In this document: piece after piece, positions 10,860 to 22,456 of the stretch | How positions within the stretch are numbered: the stretch's first letter is position 1 | Layout of the letters: each line of letters starts with the position of its first letter | From: Cruorifilaria tuberocauda | Lineage: Eukaryota; Nematoda; Chromadorea; Rhabditida; Onchocercidae | Reading direction: 5' to 3' | Length of the DNA: 64,000 bases | NCBI GenBank assembly: GCA_013365365.1 | Contig: JABVXU010000026.1 | Span: 269,491-333,490 of the forward strand | Notes under the pieces: generated by a model | What the model was told of the DNA's origin: nothing | The model's database searches: none | The model's input: only the letters and a program-made list of their open reading frames with translations | Made by a program: the position numbers and the translations under genes

Positions 10860-13800
10860 TTATATCGTTTTTTGCATCGACCCATCCGTCGGGATTGAAG
10901 TTTTACAATTTGTGGAATTTGATGATGTCGTACTATTTGTAATCAAAGAATTTCGAATTTCATATAATGAACGGGTAAGCAACATCCGATCATGTAATCC
11001 TAGCATTTTTAATAGCGCTGGCTTTTCAATGCTGTGTCCTAATGATAGTATGCTGCGTGGTTTCGAGTATAAAGATGGTAGATGATGTGAGCGTGGACTG
11101 CAAACGAGACTTAATTTTAAAATTATCAGTTAATTTAAAGCAAAAAAATCAAATAAATTAGCGGCAATATATTTCATTACGTTAGGGATAAATTCATAAA
11201 TACAATGACACTACTGTTGTTTTCTTGCATGATTAACCGAGACGAAATATTAAAAATTCAGAGTCTGTAAAAAACTAAAATACTTACGTCGAAGACGTAT
11301 AGTTGTACCTTTGTACAACAACATTTGGTCGTCCACCTGGATAAGTTATCAAAGCGTTACGGGCTAAGTCTATATGCGGCAAATTATTGTCTTTTTTACC
11401 AAAAAATGATGCCGGAGCAGGATTCCAGTGGACGGTTGGCTGGGAATGGAAACGAATTCGAGCAGGAATCTCGTTTTCAGTTGCTTCAGCTACCGTTCCA
11501 AATCGAAGCTTAAAAATATTAATCTGTAATTTTTGAAAATTATTTTTCAAATATTCATAACTTCAAGGAAAATAACGAAAATAAATAATGGAATCATAAG
11601 TTAGAAGTTAAGGACCGTAATTAAAAAGCTAGCTAAATGGAGCTAAGATTGAATTTTTACAATTGCAAAAGTTTATGCTTAGGTCCTAATTTCACCATAA
11701 TGATAGTAAAGTAAATTTAAAGTCAATTTCTACAGCCTATTTCATTTTCCGCAATTATATAATAGCGAATGGATGAAAACTAATTACCTGAACCATTGAT
11801 TTAGTTATCTGTGGTGTCTTCTCACGAAGTTCGTCCGTTAGTTGACGAATTCTTTTACCCTACACATTTTATTTATACCTTTCTCCAGTATATTTTTTGC
11901 AATAAACGTGTGTTTCTTATCTTTCTTTAATTGTTTGAAAAGCAAAATTATATTTCAACTAAAAATTAAATGATCAAAACTAAATTTCCCAAATTTTTCA
12001 AAACAATCGAAGAACGACAAATAAAAATGAGAGATAAACTTTACCACAGAATCTGTGAGCTAGTTTTCAGTTTTGAAAGTTTTAACTTTATTTTGCTATA
12101 ATAGCAGTCTTTCTAATTTATCTTAATGCAATAAGTGATATATATTGAAGTTATAATAGTAATTAGTATGGAAAGTTAAATGAATATTAATACTTTACCT
12201 GATAAGCGAGTTGATTTCGTAACGTTTTGATAGTCTCGTTAGCTTGTTGCTCTAAATCTCTTGATTTCTTCTTATACTTTTCCAGTTCTTTATTCAGCTT
12301 ATCCGTATTCTGCTGTTCTATTTCTAGCCTGTAGTCTTGAGTTAATCGTTTTTTGAATCATTTTTTTTGGACCAGCGAATCGTTTTTTTTATAATTGTGA
12401 CTCAATTTGCTATTTTTTGTACATCGTCAAAATTTAAGAATGACACATTTCTTTCTTCCTAAATTTCAGACATTTAATTCTCCTAAGTAGATTTGGGAAT
12501 TTCTCTACCAGCGAATGAGTAAAAATTTTACAGATAGTTTGATTTTCCATATATAGAGAACATACTACCTTTTTTGAAGCAACTCATTTTCATTTTCGAG
12601 TGTCGTATTGGTATCAAATGAGTTTTCCACATAAAGTCTACGGTAGAGATCTGTAATTGATGAATAATGGAGCGAAATCATCTAAATGAATGCTAAAATG
12701 GTAGAATTAAAATTGAAAAATGAGCGAATTCTTCAATACAAGTATCAATAAATCAAACTGGATGATAAGTCCAACATTAAGGTTAAATGTTAAATGTCTT
12801 CTTTCAAATCGCATATTTGTCCAGTTGCACAATCTAGAGATTTTTTGGAAATTGGCTCTTCATCTATCAAAGCAAATTAGGCACTCCGAAGTCTGAGTTT
12901 GTAAATTGAAAAGCTAGAGATTCGAGAAATTAAACACCATGTAACTCGAATGTAAGAACTTCCCCAAAGTTAAAAATTTTAATCCAAATTTCTTATTTAT
13001 CTACGTTTTAAGCAGCATAACCTTCAAAAAACATTTCGGGAATTTGTAAAACGATATGAGCGATTGGATGAATGATATATAAATAGATGAACATGTGTTT
13101 TGACAAAGGAATTAGCACTTTTGTAGCGCGTAGTCTGTTATTTTCAAACACAAAAGAAATTAAATTAAACTTAATAAAATAGCAGTCGTAAGGGTCAAAA
13201 ATAAAAACAGAAAAACAGATTAATTAGGCTTAAGTCAAGAGAAAATATCTCTGTTCGTCGGAAAATTTAGACCACAATATATGAAAATGACACTATTTTT
13301 AAAAATTTTCAAATGATTCAGCCTTTAAAGCCAGGTGTCTAAGTTAATGTTTTTTATTTATCATCAAGTTGGTGATAAATAAAAAACATTAAGCTGGTTA
13401 ATATAATTCTCTTAAGGAAGCAAAATCAGCAATTAAAAAGCAGGAAATCATGAAATAGTTAAAATTTCACATTGCAAAAAGATGAGTTGCGATTTCTACG
13501 AAAGGATCTTTAAAATTCTATGTTTCAGTGTTTTTTCCTTTCTTTAAATATTTCAAATCTTTTGAATGTAAGTTGCTATTACCTCTTAAATGATGATGAA
13601 GTCGTTCAATTTCAGCATGTAATCCAGTCAACATTTGGGAGTTTTCGTTTTGCAAAAAGGATATTTGAGCAGTTTCATGACGACGCCACATATCATCACG
13701 CTCCTGAATTGCTGCGGTTATACGGTACGTACAAATTTCATTAATCAAGCTTCCAATTTCATTGAGCCCGGCCTTCTAAAATTATAGAAAGCTGACTAAT

Positions 13801-15480
13801 CAAGAAACTGAGATAATGATAGAAAAAATGTCAATCTTTATAAATTCCAATACAACTATTCTACAGACCATATAACAGTACTTTTTCAATCTATTCGAAT
13901 TTCAAAAGTATGATATAATTTGATTTAACAATACTCCTTATTGTTACACGATCAGGTTTTCACCGATTTCAAGTTGAAACTTTGTAAAGAATCGTGTGGG
14001 AGTAAGACTGATCCACATGAGGGATAAATAAGCCGAAATTACTGACGAGGATAAAATATGGTAACAATTAAGAGGTCATACTTCTTAACCATATGCTTAT
14101 CCTACATATACTTATTACATGCACTTATCACAATTACGTGTACTAATTACACATACTACCTAAAACTTATATACTCATTAATATATACTTACATGCTAAC
14201 TTCAATTTTTCAATTAATGATTTGTCGAGAGAAAAAAAAACTTTTGGTCTATAAATTTTCAAATTCTAAGAATAAATATTTATGCCGTAATATGATCTAT
14301 AGGAAAAAACTGCGGAATTCTGAAACTTCTCAAAAAATCAAACTATGTACTACCTTTGTACAACATTTGAAACATGTCACTTACCGAAATGAACTTTGTC
14401 ACAGCTTGTGCAGTTGCTTCTTCCACATTTTGATCGAAACATTGTATTTCAGCGATACATTTCGAAAGCTCAGTGGCTTTATTGGTTGCTTTTTCTTCCG
14501 GTAGCAGCTCAAGTTTCGCTACTGTAAAATTTTGAATTTAACAAATTCTCAGTATTTAAAGTTGAATTAGTATCATAATTGCAATCTATTAATATCAAGC
14601 TGTAAATAAGCATTTAATTAAAATAGAATAATACGCAGATAAAATCTTTCTCAATATGAAATATATATATGAAATATCCAGGTTATATAAGCTACCTACA
14701 AAGAGAATATGACTATTCGCCACATCAGATGGATCAGATCTACAATTATCTTCATTTGAAAATTCCAAAGACTGAAACCAAAAACTAGTTAAATAAGATC
14801 GATCGAGGATCGCTGAGAAGCCAAAGCTGATCCAACTTCCCAATATATCTATCTAAAAAGTCCGAAGTACATCTACCTAAAAACTTCCGCATAAATCTAC
14901 CTAAGAAAGGATGATAATAGCATCGTATTATAATTGCTGTTAATGACAATTTGACTAATTTAGTATTCCTTATAAAATGTATAAAAATTTATGACGCAGT
15001 TGACAATTCAGATAAAATAAGACCTTTTGCCGATTGTGCGCAAAGTGTAGATAGCATATTCGTTGCAGACAGATTTAGCAACCTTATACCGCAAATTGCT
15101 GGTAATTCCTCTTAAAAAATTCTCAAAAAAACTTATAATACCATCTGAAATAATATTCAAAAAAATCGTAGCATTAATTTTCTATCACAATATAAGTGAT
15201 TTGTTAACAAAATAAGTTTCAAATATAAATGGAAAATGTTCAGACTTGTGATACAATGTTTGATAATTTTATTCATTAGATAATGTATTATTATCTAAAG
15301 TATCAAATAATGAGAACATTATATGATAGAAGGAAACATTGAAGAGAATGAGTGAGGAGTGAATGAAAAGAATAGTGATAAGCGGGTGCAGTTTCCATAG
15401 GTGCACCTCTTCCTATTTTATAAAAGAAATGGCTCATTCTCCTGAATGATTTGTATTACTCCAGCAGTCATTTCATCCAT
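10860..15480 (-). CDS. CCDC92-like coiled-coil protein
   Basis: Exons in coding order: 15460-15480 (tentative, MDEMTAG), 14696-14771, 14385-14521, 13583-13775, 12569-12650, 12199-12328, 11788-11859, 11288-11523 and 10860-11097 (stop 10860-10862). All phases agree and the product is about 394 residues. Residues about 110-142 read ISFLQNENSQMLTGLHAEI followed by ERLHHHL, which resembles the CCDC92 signature (FLQREHASTLKGLHSEIRRL in human). A long charged heptad region follows to about 240 (for example LEIEQQNTDKLNKELEKYKK), then a low-complexity, Ser-rich, basic tail. Human CCDC92 is a centriole/cilium-associated coiled-coil protein; the role here is inferred from that resemblance only. The first 7-codon exon has a weak donor (GTAATA) and is the least certain part. 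The intron at 12651-13582 carries a strong hairpin. Confidence 0.7.
13344..13392. repeat. Perfect 20-bp inverted repeat (hairpin)
   Basis: The 20-nt arm at 13344-13363 (TTAATGTTTTTTATTTATCA) is exactly complementary to 13373-13392, with a 9-nt loop. It lies in the intron between exons 12569-12650 and 13583-13775 of the CCDC92-like gene. A further CCAG/CTGG match flanks it at 13331-13334 and 13394-13397. Confidence 0.92.
14840..14909. repeat. Degenerate short tandem repeat
   Basis: Three imperfect copies of a roughly 24-nt unit (ATCTACCTAAAAACTTCCGC and variants), directly upstream of exon 14696-14771 of the minus-strand gene. Confidence 0.5.
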
Positions 15481-17638
15481 TCTATTAACTTGGCAATAAT
15501 CAATGGAGAAATGAGTTAAAATATATTCTCTCTTTTAAATCATCCAGTCCAATCTTATTGATATCAGCAATGAATAATTTATGAAGTGCTCTTCACTAAA
15601 CAAAATTTGAAACAATGAAGTTTAATTTTCTCAGTGACATTATTTTGCTAGTAAAGATTGATAATACAAATGCATAAGGCATAAATCAAGGGGAACTAAA
15701 AAAATGGAAATAAAAATTCATTTCTTGGAATATTCAATTAAGTTTAATGTTCTACATCATTTTCAGAAGAAGATTCGAACGAAATATGTTGCCGAAATTT
15801 ATATGAAGTTTAGAAGATCGTCGGCAAAATTTTCTGAAATATATTGATTCAAACGAATCCTCTATCGTTTTTTTATTTGAGGTATTGAAATCTCAAAATA
15901 AACATCCAATCCAATCCAATCCAACAATTTGCAGACTTAAGATGAAATGAAAGTGCTATTTAATGAGGACTGAGAACCAACAGCGTATGGCTATTTAAGA
16001 CCTAACAATAGAAGAGGAAAAAGGCCAATGAATTACTGAATAGCGATACTGTCCTTAATCAATAATAAGCAGCGCTCTTCGACATCCAGTAAAAGCAATT
16101 CCATCCTTCCATTTGCAACTGAGAGCTTCTTTCGCTTCACGCTGCTAGCAGTGAGGAGTTCTGGCAGTAGGATATATGAAGCAGCGAGTTCTTTTATTCA
16201 AAACTAAGTTCCACGCCATTTTTATTTAAGAATAGCAAAACGATTTTTTTCTGCCGCTAGGATTTCTATTTTCATCCCTTCGAAATGAAACCAAAAATTT
16301 TATAATTTAGAAGGAATAATCATACTCGACAGTTAACATTGAATTAATCACTCAACATGAATTACATGAATGATTGCAACTTTCTGATACTTCTGAAGAA
16401 CAATTCAGAGAAGAAATAATTCTTCAACTTCTATTTATTTTTTAACGTGTAATCCATTCGTTTTTAAAAAACAATAAATAAACAAAAAAGCCTGCAAAGT
16501 TGTTATACCCTATGACAATTTGTTTTAAATTGTAAAATCTATTTCTGGTGCTAACTCTACTTCACATTTAAACTTGTTAGTTCATCTATTTAATGAACAA
16601 TTAGTGGGGTAACAATCATTATAATCGATGATTTAGTACGAAATGTTTTGTTTATTGATTTCCTCTTCCAAATAACTAAGAGAATAACACAGAAGGTTAA
16701 ATAAGGTTTCTCAATTTTAGCAAATCTGCAAAAAATCATAAAATAAAAGCAAAAAGATAAATTGGATAATTTTTACATACAGATTTCTTGAAGATCTTTT
16801 AATTAACATGCTAACTGCCAAGTCTATTTCTATTTGAAATAGGAAAATTTATTTCAGCTACTAACTTTCATTTTACATTTATTTAATGAGCAAAAATGAT
16901 ATCCAACATGAGCAGACAAGACTGTACACAAAAAAACGTGGTTGATATTACTTACTGCTATGTTGAGGCCAAATTTAATGGCCTCAATTCTCAGGCGAAA
17001 TGAAACGAAGTGGGAACAGCACAGAAAATGGCTTTTAATTTATCATTCCCAAATATCCTTCTCTCCCATCAGCCCTTTTCCCTTCCACTTTTTCTCATTC
17101 TTTCATTTTAAATAAACAAAGAGAACTGTCATATATAATTATGTTTGTGTTGATTTCGAGGTTAAATGCGATAAGACATGGAGAGAACATGATGGAAGTG
17201 GTAGTGAATGTTTTTGGTTGAGAAGAAGATGGGTGGAAAACAGTGAGTGTCATGACTGGATATGAGTGAATGAGGGGTGAGTGAGTGAGAGGACGAATAA
17301 TGACATGATATGGCACTTCTCAATTCTATTTACTTGTTTATCAATCGATTTATTTGTTCCGCATTGTTCGCTCATTCAGTAACTATCCTCAGCAATGTCA
17401 TACATAACAACCTATTTTTGTACACATCATTTGTGAATCTTTCAACCGATTCCCTTTTCATCGTTGCATTTTTTCCGAAATTTAAATTATAGAGATATGA
17501 TAGTTGTTATTTACAAAAATTCTTCCGATATATTTCCAATTATTGGTAAAAAAGGAAAAAGGAATTTATCGTTTGGAAATATAGCGTAAAAGATCAACGA
17601 CTGAAAATTCCACAACATTTTAGATGCATTTAATTGTG
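15481..17638. other. Intergenic between divergent genes
   Basis: Shared upstream region of the CCDC92-like gene (-) and rpn-12 (+). The stretch around 16060-16200 is less AT-rich than its surroundings, and a short CCAAT-unit repeat (AATCC x4) sits at 15904-15924. I see no exon and no recognisable core promoter element. Confidence 0.45.
15904..15924. repeat. Short (CCAAT)n tandem repeat
   Basis: About four direct CCAAT units in the region between two divergent genes. CCAAT is also a known transcription-factor motif, but a simple repeat explains it. Confidence 0.7.
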
Positions 17639-17645
17639 TTCTTAG
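17639..17645 (+). other. Probable trans-splice (or 5' cis) acceptor of rpn-12
   Basis: The acceptor-like GTTCTTAG lies 24 nt before the rpn-12 ATG and is preceded by no coding sequence, as expected for a nematode spliced-leader site. This is inferred from position and consensus only. Confidence 0.45.
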
Positions 17646-17669
17646 ATTTAAATCAAAATCGAGAATTGG

Positions 17670-20258
17670 ATGGCAAGGCTGGATACTGTACATCAGCGAT
17701 TACTGGACGAATGGCGGCAAGAATCAAAACGAGATCTTTCGCAACTGGAAATGGTACTAAAAAGTGCGGAGGTATCATGTTTTCATATCTATTTCGGCAT
17801 TATTTAAAGTTGTAAATGAAAGAAAATAATGTCTTAAAACAACAAAAGTTCTATGGGTTATTACAAATAAACAAACTGTCACAAGTAATAAGTGATAATG
17901 TGCATACAGATGGAAATTGAATGCAGGAAACTGATGATTGAGTGGAATAAAGAACCGAAAAATCTCGGAATGATTGTTATCAAACTTGAGCGGATTAAGG
18001 TATGTTTGCAACATTATCCATCTTCCCTAGACACTTATCTAGAAGTTAACGTCAACGACTCGCGCAGTGTGAAACTTCTGCACTTTAACTGCCTCCTCCC
18101 ACACACTCGATCTGCAGCGAAACTTACTTTTTGGAACCCTGTTTGAAAATTCATGAACTGTATGGGAATTTGACGATTTCAGTTTGACCGGAAGATAGAA
18201 TCGCTCTCAAAATTGTTTTGTTTTTCAGGGATTAATGAATAACAGAAACGCTTTGCGTGGTCTTAGTCACCAAACGTTACTTATGATTCATCGTAAGTCT
18301 TATTTTGATATTACCAGAATTGATGATGTGCGAGTTTGTTAGTGGTTTACTTCTCAAGTTTGAACCTGAATTTGTTTCATGATCTTTTAATCTCTCAAAT
18401 TAGATTACAGGAGATGTTTTCGAGATAGATGCTTTGTGCGCCATACTCAGATCTGATCTGAACTCGTTCCATGAAGCTATCACTATTCTCACCAGTTTCT
18501 ACAATTCTTATGGGTAAGGATGAAGATCTGTTATAAGTTGTTCAGTGAGTCATAGTGATTTAATATTTAAATTTCAGTTCAAATGAAGAGTCGCCGAATA
18601 AATGGTTGATGATTGGCTTAGATCTTATGTTTCTTTTGGCTACGAATCAACACTCGCAATTCCATATGGTAGTAGCTGAGATTTGATTATTCTGTTTGTT
18701 TAGAAATGAGAAAACATCTTTAAAATCGGTTGATAAGATTCCTTCCATTCGTGTATTTTTCAAGAATTATAAAAGCGCCATGGAAGGCTATGTAGAACAT
18801 GAATAAAATAGATGCAGCTAATCAATCTCTTCCTATTGCAAATCGCTAACTTTAAATGAAATGTTATAGTTATTGGAACAGATCGATCAAGATGTCCAGC
18901 AGAAGAATCCATATATTAAGACACCCGTGACATTGGAGCAATCGCTTATTGAAGGTGCTTATCATAAGGTATATATTTTTTCAATGATATTTATGAAGTA
19001 AGTAAGATTTACACAGCAATCAGAATCCGATAAGCCTATTAAATGAAATCCTTAATTTAGTAATTTGATTCATTTCAATTATCCCATTTAATTTTTATAA
19101 ATTTCGCTAAATCATTCCAGATAACGCTAATGGAAAAGAATATTCCCAGTCCTTACTATTCGTTATTCATACGTATATCGATGGACACTGTACGGTAAGT
19201 TTTCTTCCTGTACGGAAGGATTCGGTAGCTTAACTAGAGAATCAATTTTAGGGATGAAATAGCTTTATGTATGGAGCGTGCATTTATCAAAATACCACAG
19301 GGTGATGCGGCCCGACTACTTCTGTTTAATGATATCAACGAAATGACATTTTTTGCGGAAAAGGTTATTTTCTCCGACAACGGTCTCGAATTTCATTATT
19401 TGAGAAGCTTTAGAATTAGAAAATATATAAATCTTTGTTGAATAATCTTTAACAGTTTGTGTTTACATGTACTGATTGAAATGATTTTTTAAGATTGCAG
19501 ATGCCTCCTATCATGTTCCATGTAATAAAGTAGTTGGGTTAGGACAAATAACTTGAAAGGCAGGGAATCTCCCGGCAACCACAGAAATTTTCACACTTTA
19601 AAACTTGAGGAAAAGTAGCAGCATCCTGACTCTCATAAATTGCACGCAAATGAGAAGTCTTGATTATTACATCAGTTAATAAAATCAGTGTTTCATATAT
19701 TGAAAATAAGAATATACTTTAATAAGTTACAAAGCTAGTAGAAAGTACATTAGAAATCTGAGTTGTAAACCTATCTTATATTGAACATGGAGACTCGCCG
19801 TTAGCCAGTAACCGAAATAGTTCAAATCAGTAATACTGACACATAATCATTTCAAATCAAACGTGTAATAGCCATTAATTCACAAAAGGAAGAAACGAGT
19901 GTAAGTGACGGATAGTGAATTTAATTTGAATATTGTTGGAAGTTTGTGAAGTATTGTTTATTGAAGAAATTTATCTGGATACTTTTTTCTATCCATATTT
20001 TTTTTGCTTCTAGTAGCTTTTAAAATAATCGTTATTCATCCATTACAGCGTGGCTGGAAGAGTAATATGTATGGTCGCGGTGTCATGTATGTATTTAACC
20101 GTGCAGAAGAAATCGTAAGTTATATCTAATTTTCATGTATTCTTTCGAAGCTTCCTGTATCATATGGAACCATTCAGCATGTGGAACCACGGGTAGATAC
20201 TAAAAGGATCGCCAAACAAGTTATTTATTACGCGAAGCAGCTTGAAATGATCGTATAA
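17670..20258 (+). CDS. rpn-12: 26S proteasome regulatory subunit Rpn12 (PSMD8)
   Basis: Lid subunit of the 19S proteasome regulator, in nucleus and cytoplasm. Exons: 17670-17771, 17910-17999, 18229-18292, 18411-18513, 18578-18668, 18870-18968, 19121-19194, 19252-19363, 20049-20114 and 20178-20258, all in phase, 293 residues. Conserved blocks are clear: IEWNKEPKNLG (human GEWNRKSPNL), LGLDLMFLLATNQHSQFH-type sequence (human LGLNLLFLLSQNRVAEFH), VTLEQSLIEGAYHK (human VSLEQYLMEGSYNK), SMDTVRDEIALCMERAF (human LLDTIRDEIAGCIEKAY), FAEKRGW (human YAKKRGW), and the C-terminus AKQVIYYAKQLEMIV, nearly identical to human. Exon 1 adds 34 charged helical residues before Met35, which begins exon 2; starting there gives 259 residues, closer to other Rpn12 proteins. 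Both starts are possible. The 685-bp intron at 19364-20048 holds nothing I recognise. Confidence 0.95.
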
Positions 20259-20912
20259 TGACGCTGGCTTTTTACCATGGCTCATCAGATTCAAATACTT
20301 TCGCATAAATGATTTCTCAATTTCATCAGCTTTCCTCACATATCGTTTATTTTATGTGAATTTTAATGAACTTTTAAATAGTTCCTGTTAATTTCAATCA
20401 GTCACACCTTCATTTTCTTAAAGAGGAAAAAGAAAAGGTGCTCAAACAAAACAAAATTTATAAATTAATAGAAACATTTAAGAGCATAACACAATCATGA
20501 AGATTTACACAAATGACTACAGAATTTCATATAAAAAGTACGAATACGGATTAAAAATAACGTGAATTATATTAGTGTTTATAAAACTCTCATAAGTATT
20601 AGTTATTCCAAAAAACTGCAAACATCAGGCCACATCCACACCTAATTGCTTCTGAACCGAAAGGCAAACGCTAGAAAACAAAAAAATATAGCAGAAGATA
20701 TAGATATAGCGGTACTTCTACAACTGCGAAATCATACAATAGGAAATGATAGTTTAGCATTTGCTGATATTAAACACGATAAACAAATAAAATAATAGGA
20801 CACAAGCTTGGTTTAAAAGATTTTCATACCAATCTTTGTATACAAATATGGTTAATAGAGAACATGACGTAAATATGGCAAAATACTCTAAAATCCTATT
20901 AGCAGTTCGAGT
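20259..20912. other. Intergenic between convergent genes
   Basis: 654 bp between the stop codons of rpn-12 (+) and the XLF-like gene (-). It should contain both 3' UTRs. A+T-rich with no open frame of interest. Confidence 0.5.
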
Positions 20913-22456
20913 TCAAAATCTCAATTTTGGCTTTTTCAAAGGCAATTCCTGCACTCCATGAAGTTCCCTAAATTCTGTACACTGATCTGCTACATCACTC
21001 ACCATCTGATAAGTCAATGTGCGAGGTGGTGTCATAGGAAGAGAATCAATACTACTTTTGTCACAGTTATTGCCATCGATTTTAGTGTTTATATTTCCTT
21101 CATTTCTACCACCGCTATCAGTACTGATGTTTTCAATCATCATAGATTCCATAACAACCGTTTCATAGAGTTTCTGAATAGAAGATTTCCCAAAGAGATC
21201 GCTGAAACTTGTGACAGATACGGGAGCTAAAAAAATTCCTCTTTTATAAAATTTATCTTTGAAATTAAGTTAAGAAAAATAACAGTTAAAACAAATCGGA
21301 ACGAACCTTTAATTGAACTCAAATCATATTCATCAACAATAACTGATAGAATATTTAATAGCGGTCGAGTTACATGCAAAAAGACCTGAAATTTAAACGT
21401 GGTCAAGTAGAGCGATTCATTATGCAAAGATAGATGAAAATATCGGGGAAGTTTCTTTCATAATTCGAATGATAACTTTTAGGCAACAAATGATGGCTGG
21501 GATAATCAACCTGAAAAAGATATATATTGATTTAGAAGAAATCCTACATTCCAGCTTAGTGGTGGAAGACATTTTAATTAAAGGAAATTTCTCATATATC
21601 ACAAATTTGAGATCGATTCTGGTAGAAACACTGAAAAAAAGAAAAATTACATAATTCATAGAATTCAAATGTTGTCCGAAAAAATGCCATTTAAGGATTC
21701 GTTTTCCAACAGTGACTTCAAGATCGAATTCCAGCGTATTATCATTTTTATTTTCATTTGATACCTTCGTTGTCGATGAGAGGAACATATTGCGAACTTT
21801 TTCTAATAACGTCCTTTCTGTGCCACCTAATTTGGCATTCAGTGATGAAAATTTTTTCATCAGATCAGCAATTTCATAGTATATGCACTCGTAATCAGTC
21901 AATAGAATGTGCAACTGTTCGGCCTTAAATGATAAATTAAAAAAATAGAGCAATGATTTTGTCTTAAGATTATTTTCCTCGTATGAAATAAACAGTAAAA
22001 TCTTTTTTTTCCGAAGAATTAGCTAAAACTATAAAAAACTGTCCTATTGGTATAAACTGATTCATTCATGATTGCATCAAACTTTTACTGAAATGCATTA
22101 ACACACATGCAAATACAATCATCTATCTTTTGATCTGCGAAATACTACCATTTGCTAATCTGTAATTTTTATAGTACAGAACTTATTGACCAGACAACTT
22201 AAATAATTGGCTTTATTGAGAAATCCTTTACATTCGAAAATTTAACGAACAAAGAAAAACTGCAATTTCAGAAATGAATACATAAAATATTCATGTTGTT
22301 ATGCAATGAATGAAGAAGTCTAACATATTATCAAAAGATTAAAACCAAAAAAAATACCTTCACATGAAATTTACCAGCATAATGCCTATTAGCCAATTTG
22401 AAACCCAACGGTGTCCAGCAAGCTTTAAGGAATTCGTTATTCACAACTGTTTCCAT
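20913..22456 (-). CDS. XLF/NHEJ1-like non-homologous end-joining factor (candidate)
   Basis: Four exons in coding order: 22358-22456, 21651-21923, 21307-21385 and 20913-21226; 254 residues, all phases agree. The product lines up with human XLF along its length: ACWTPLGFKLANRHYAGKF (human QPWAWLQLAENSLLAKVF), then HILLTDYECIYYEI (human ALLVSDLQQVWHEQ), LNAKLGGTERTLLEKVRNM, RILKWHFFGQHL (human PFYWNFHCML), and HVTRPLLNILSVIVDEYDL at the start of the coiled coil (human [20 protein letters not shown]). The C-terminal ~100 residues look disordered and end in KKPKLRF, much like the Ku-binding motif that ends human XLF (KKPRGLFS). XLF bridges Ku, XRCC4 and ligase IV at DNA breaks in the nucleus. Similarity is weak by position but consistent in order, length and tail; C. 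elegans NHJ-1 is a relevant comparison. Gene structure is surer than the name. Confidence 0.72.

Noticed and set aside
10828..11085. 85-codon + strand open frame with an ATG
   Set aside because: It lies antisense to the final exon (10860-11097) of the minus-strand CCDC92-like gene, which joins in phase to the preceding exon.
14058..14504. 148-codon + strand open frame
   Set aside because: Composition is Y/I/L/K-rich, and its end is antisense to the supported exon 14385-14521.
21420..21650. Downstream part of the long minus-strand frame next to the XLF-like exon
   Set aside because: It follows a GTAATT donor at 21650; removing 21386-21650 as an intron restores the XLF-like alignment, so this part is intronic.
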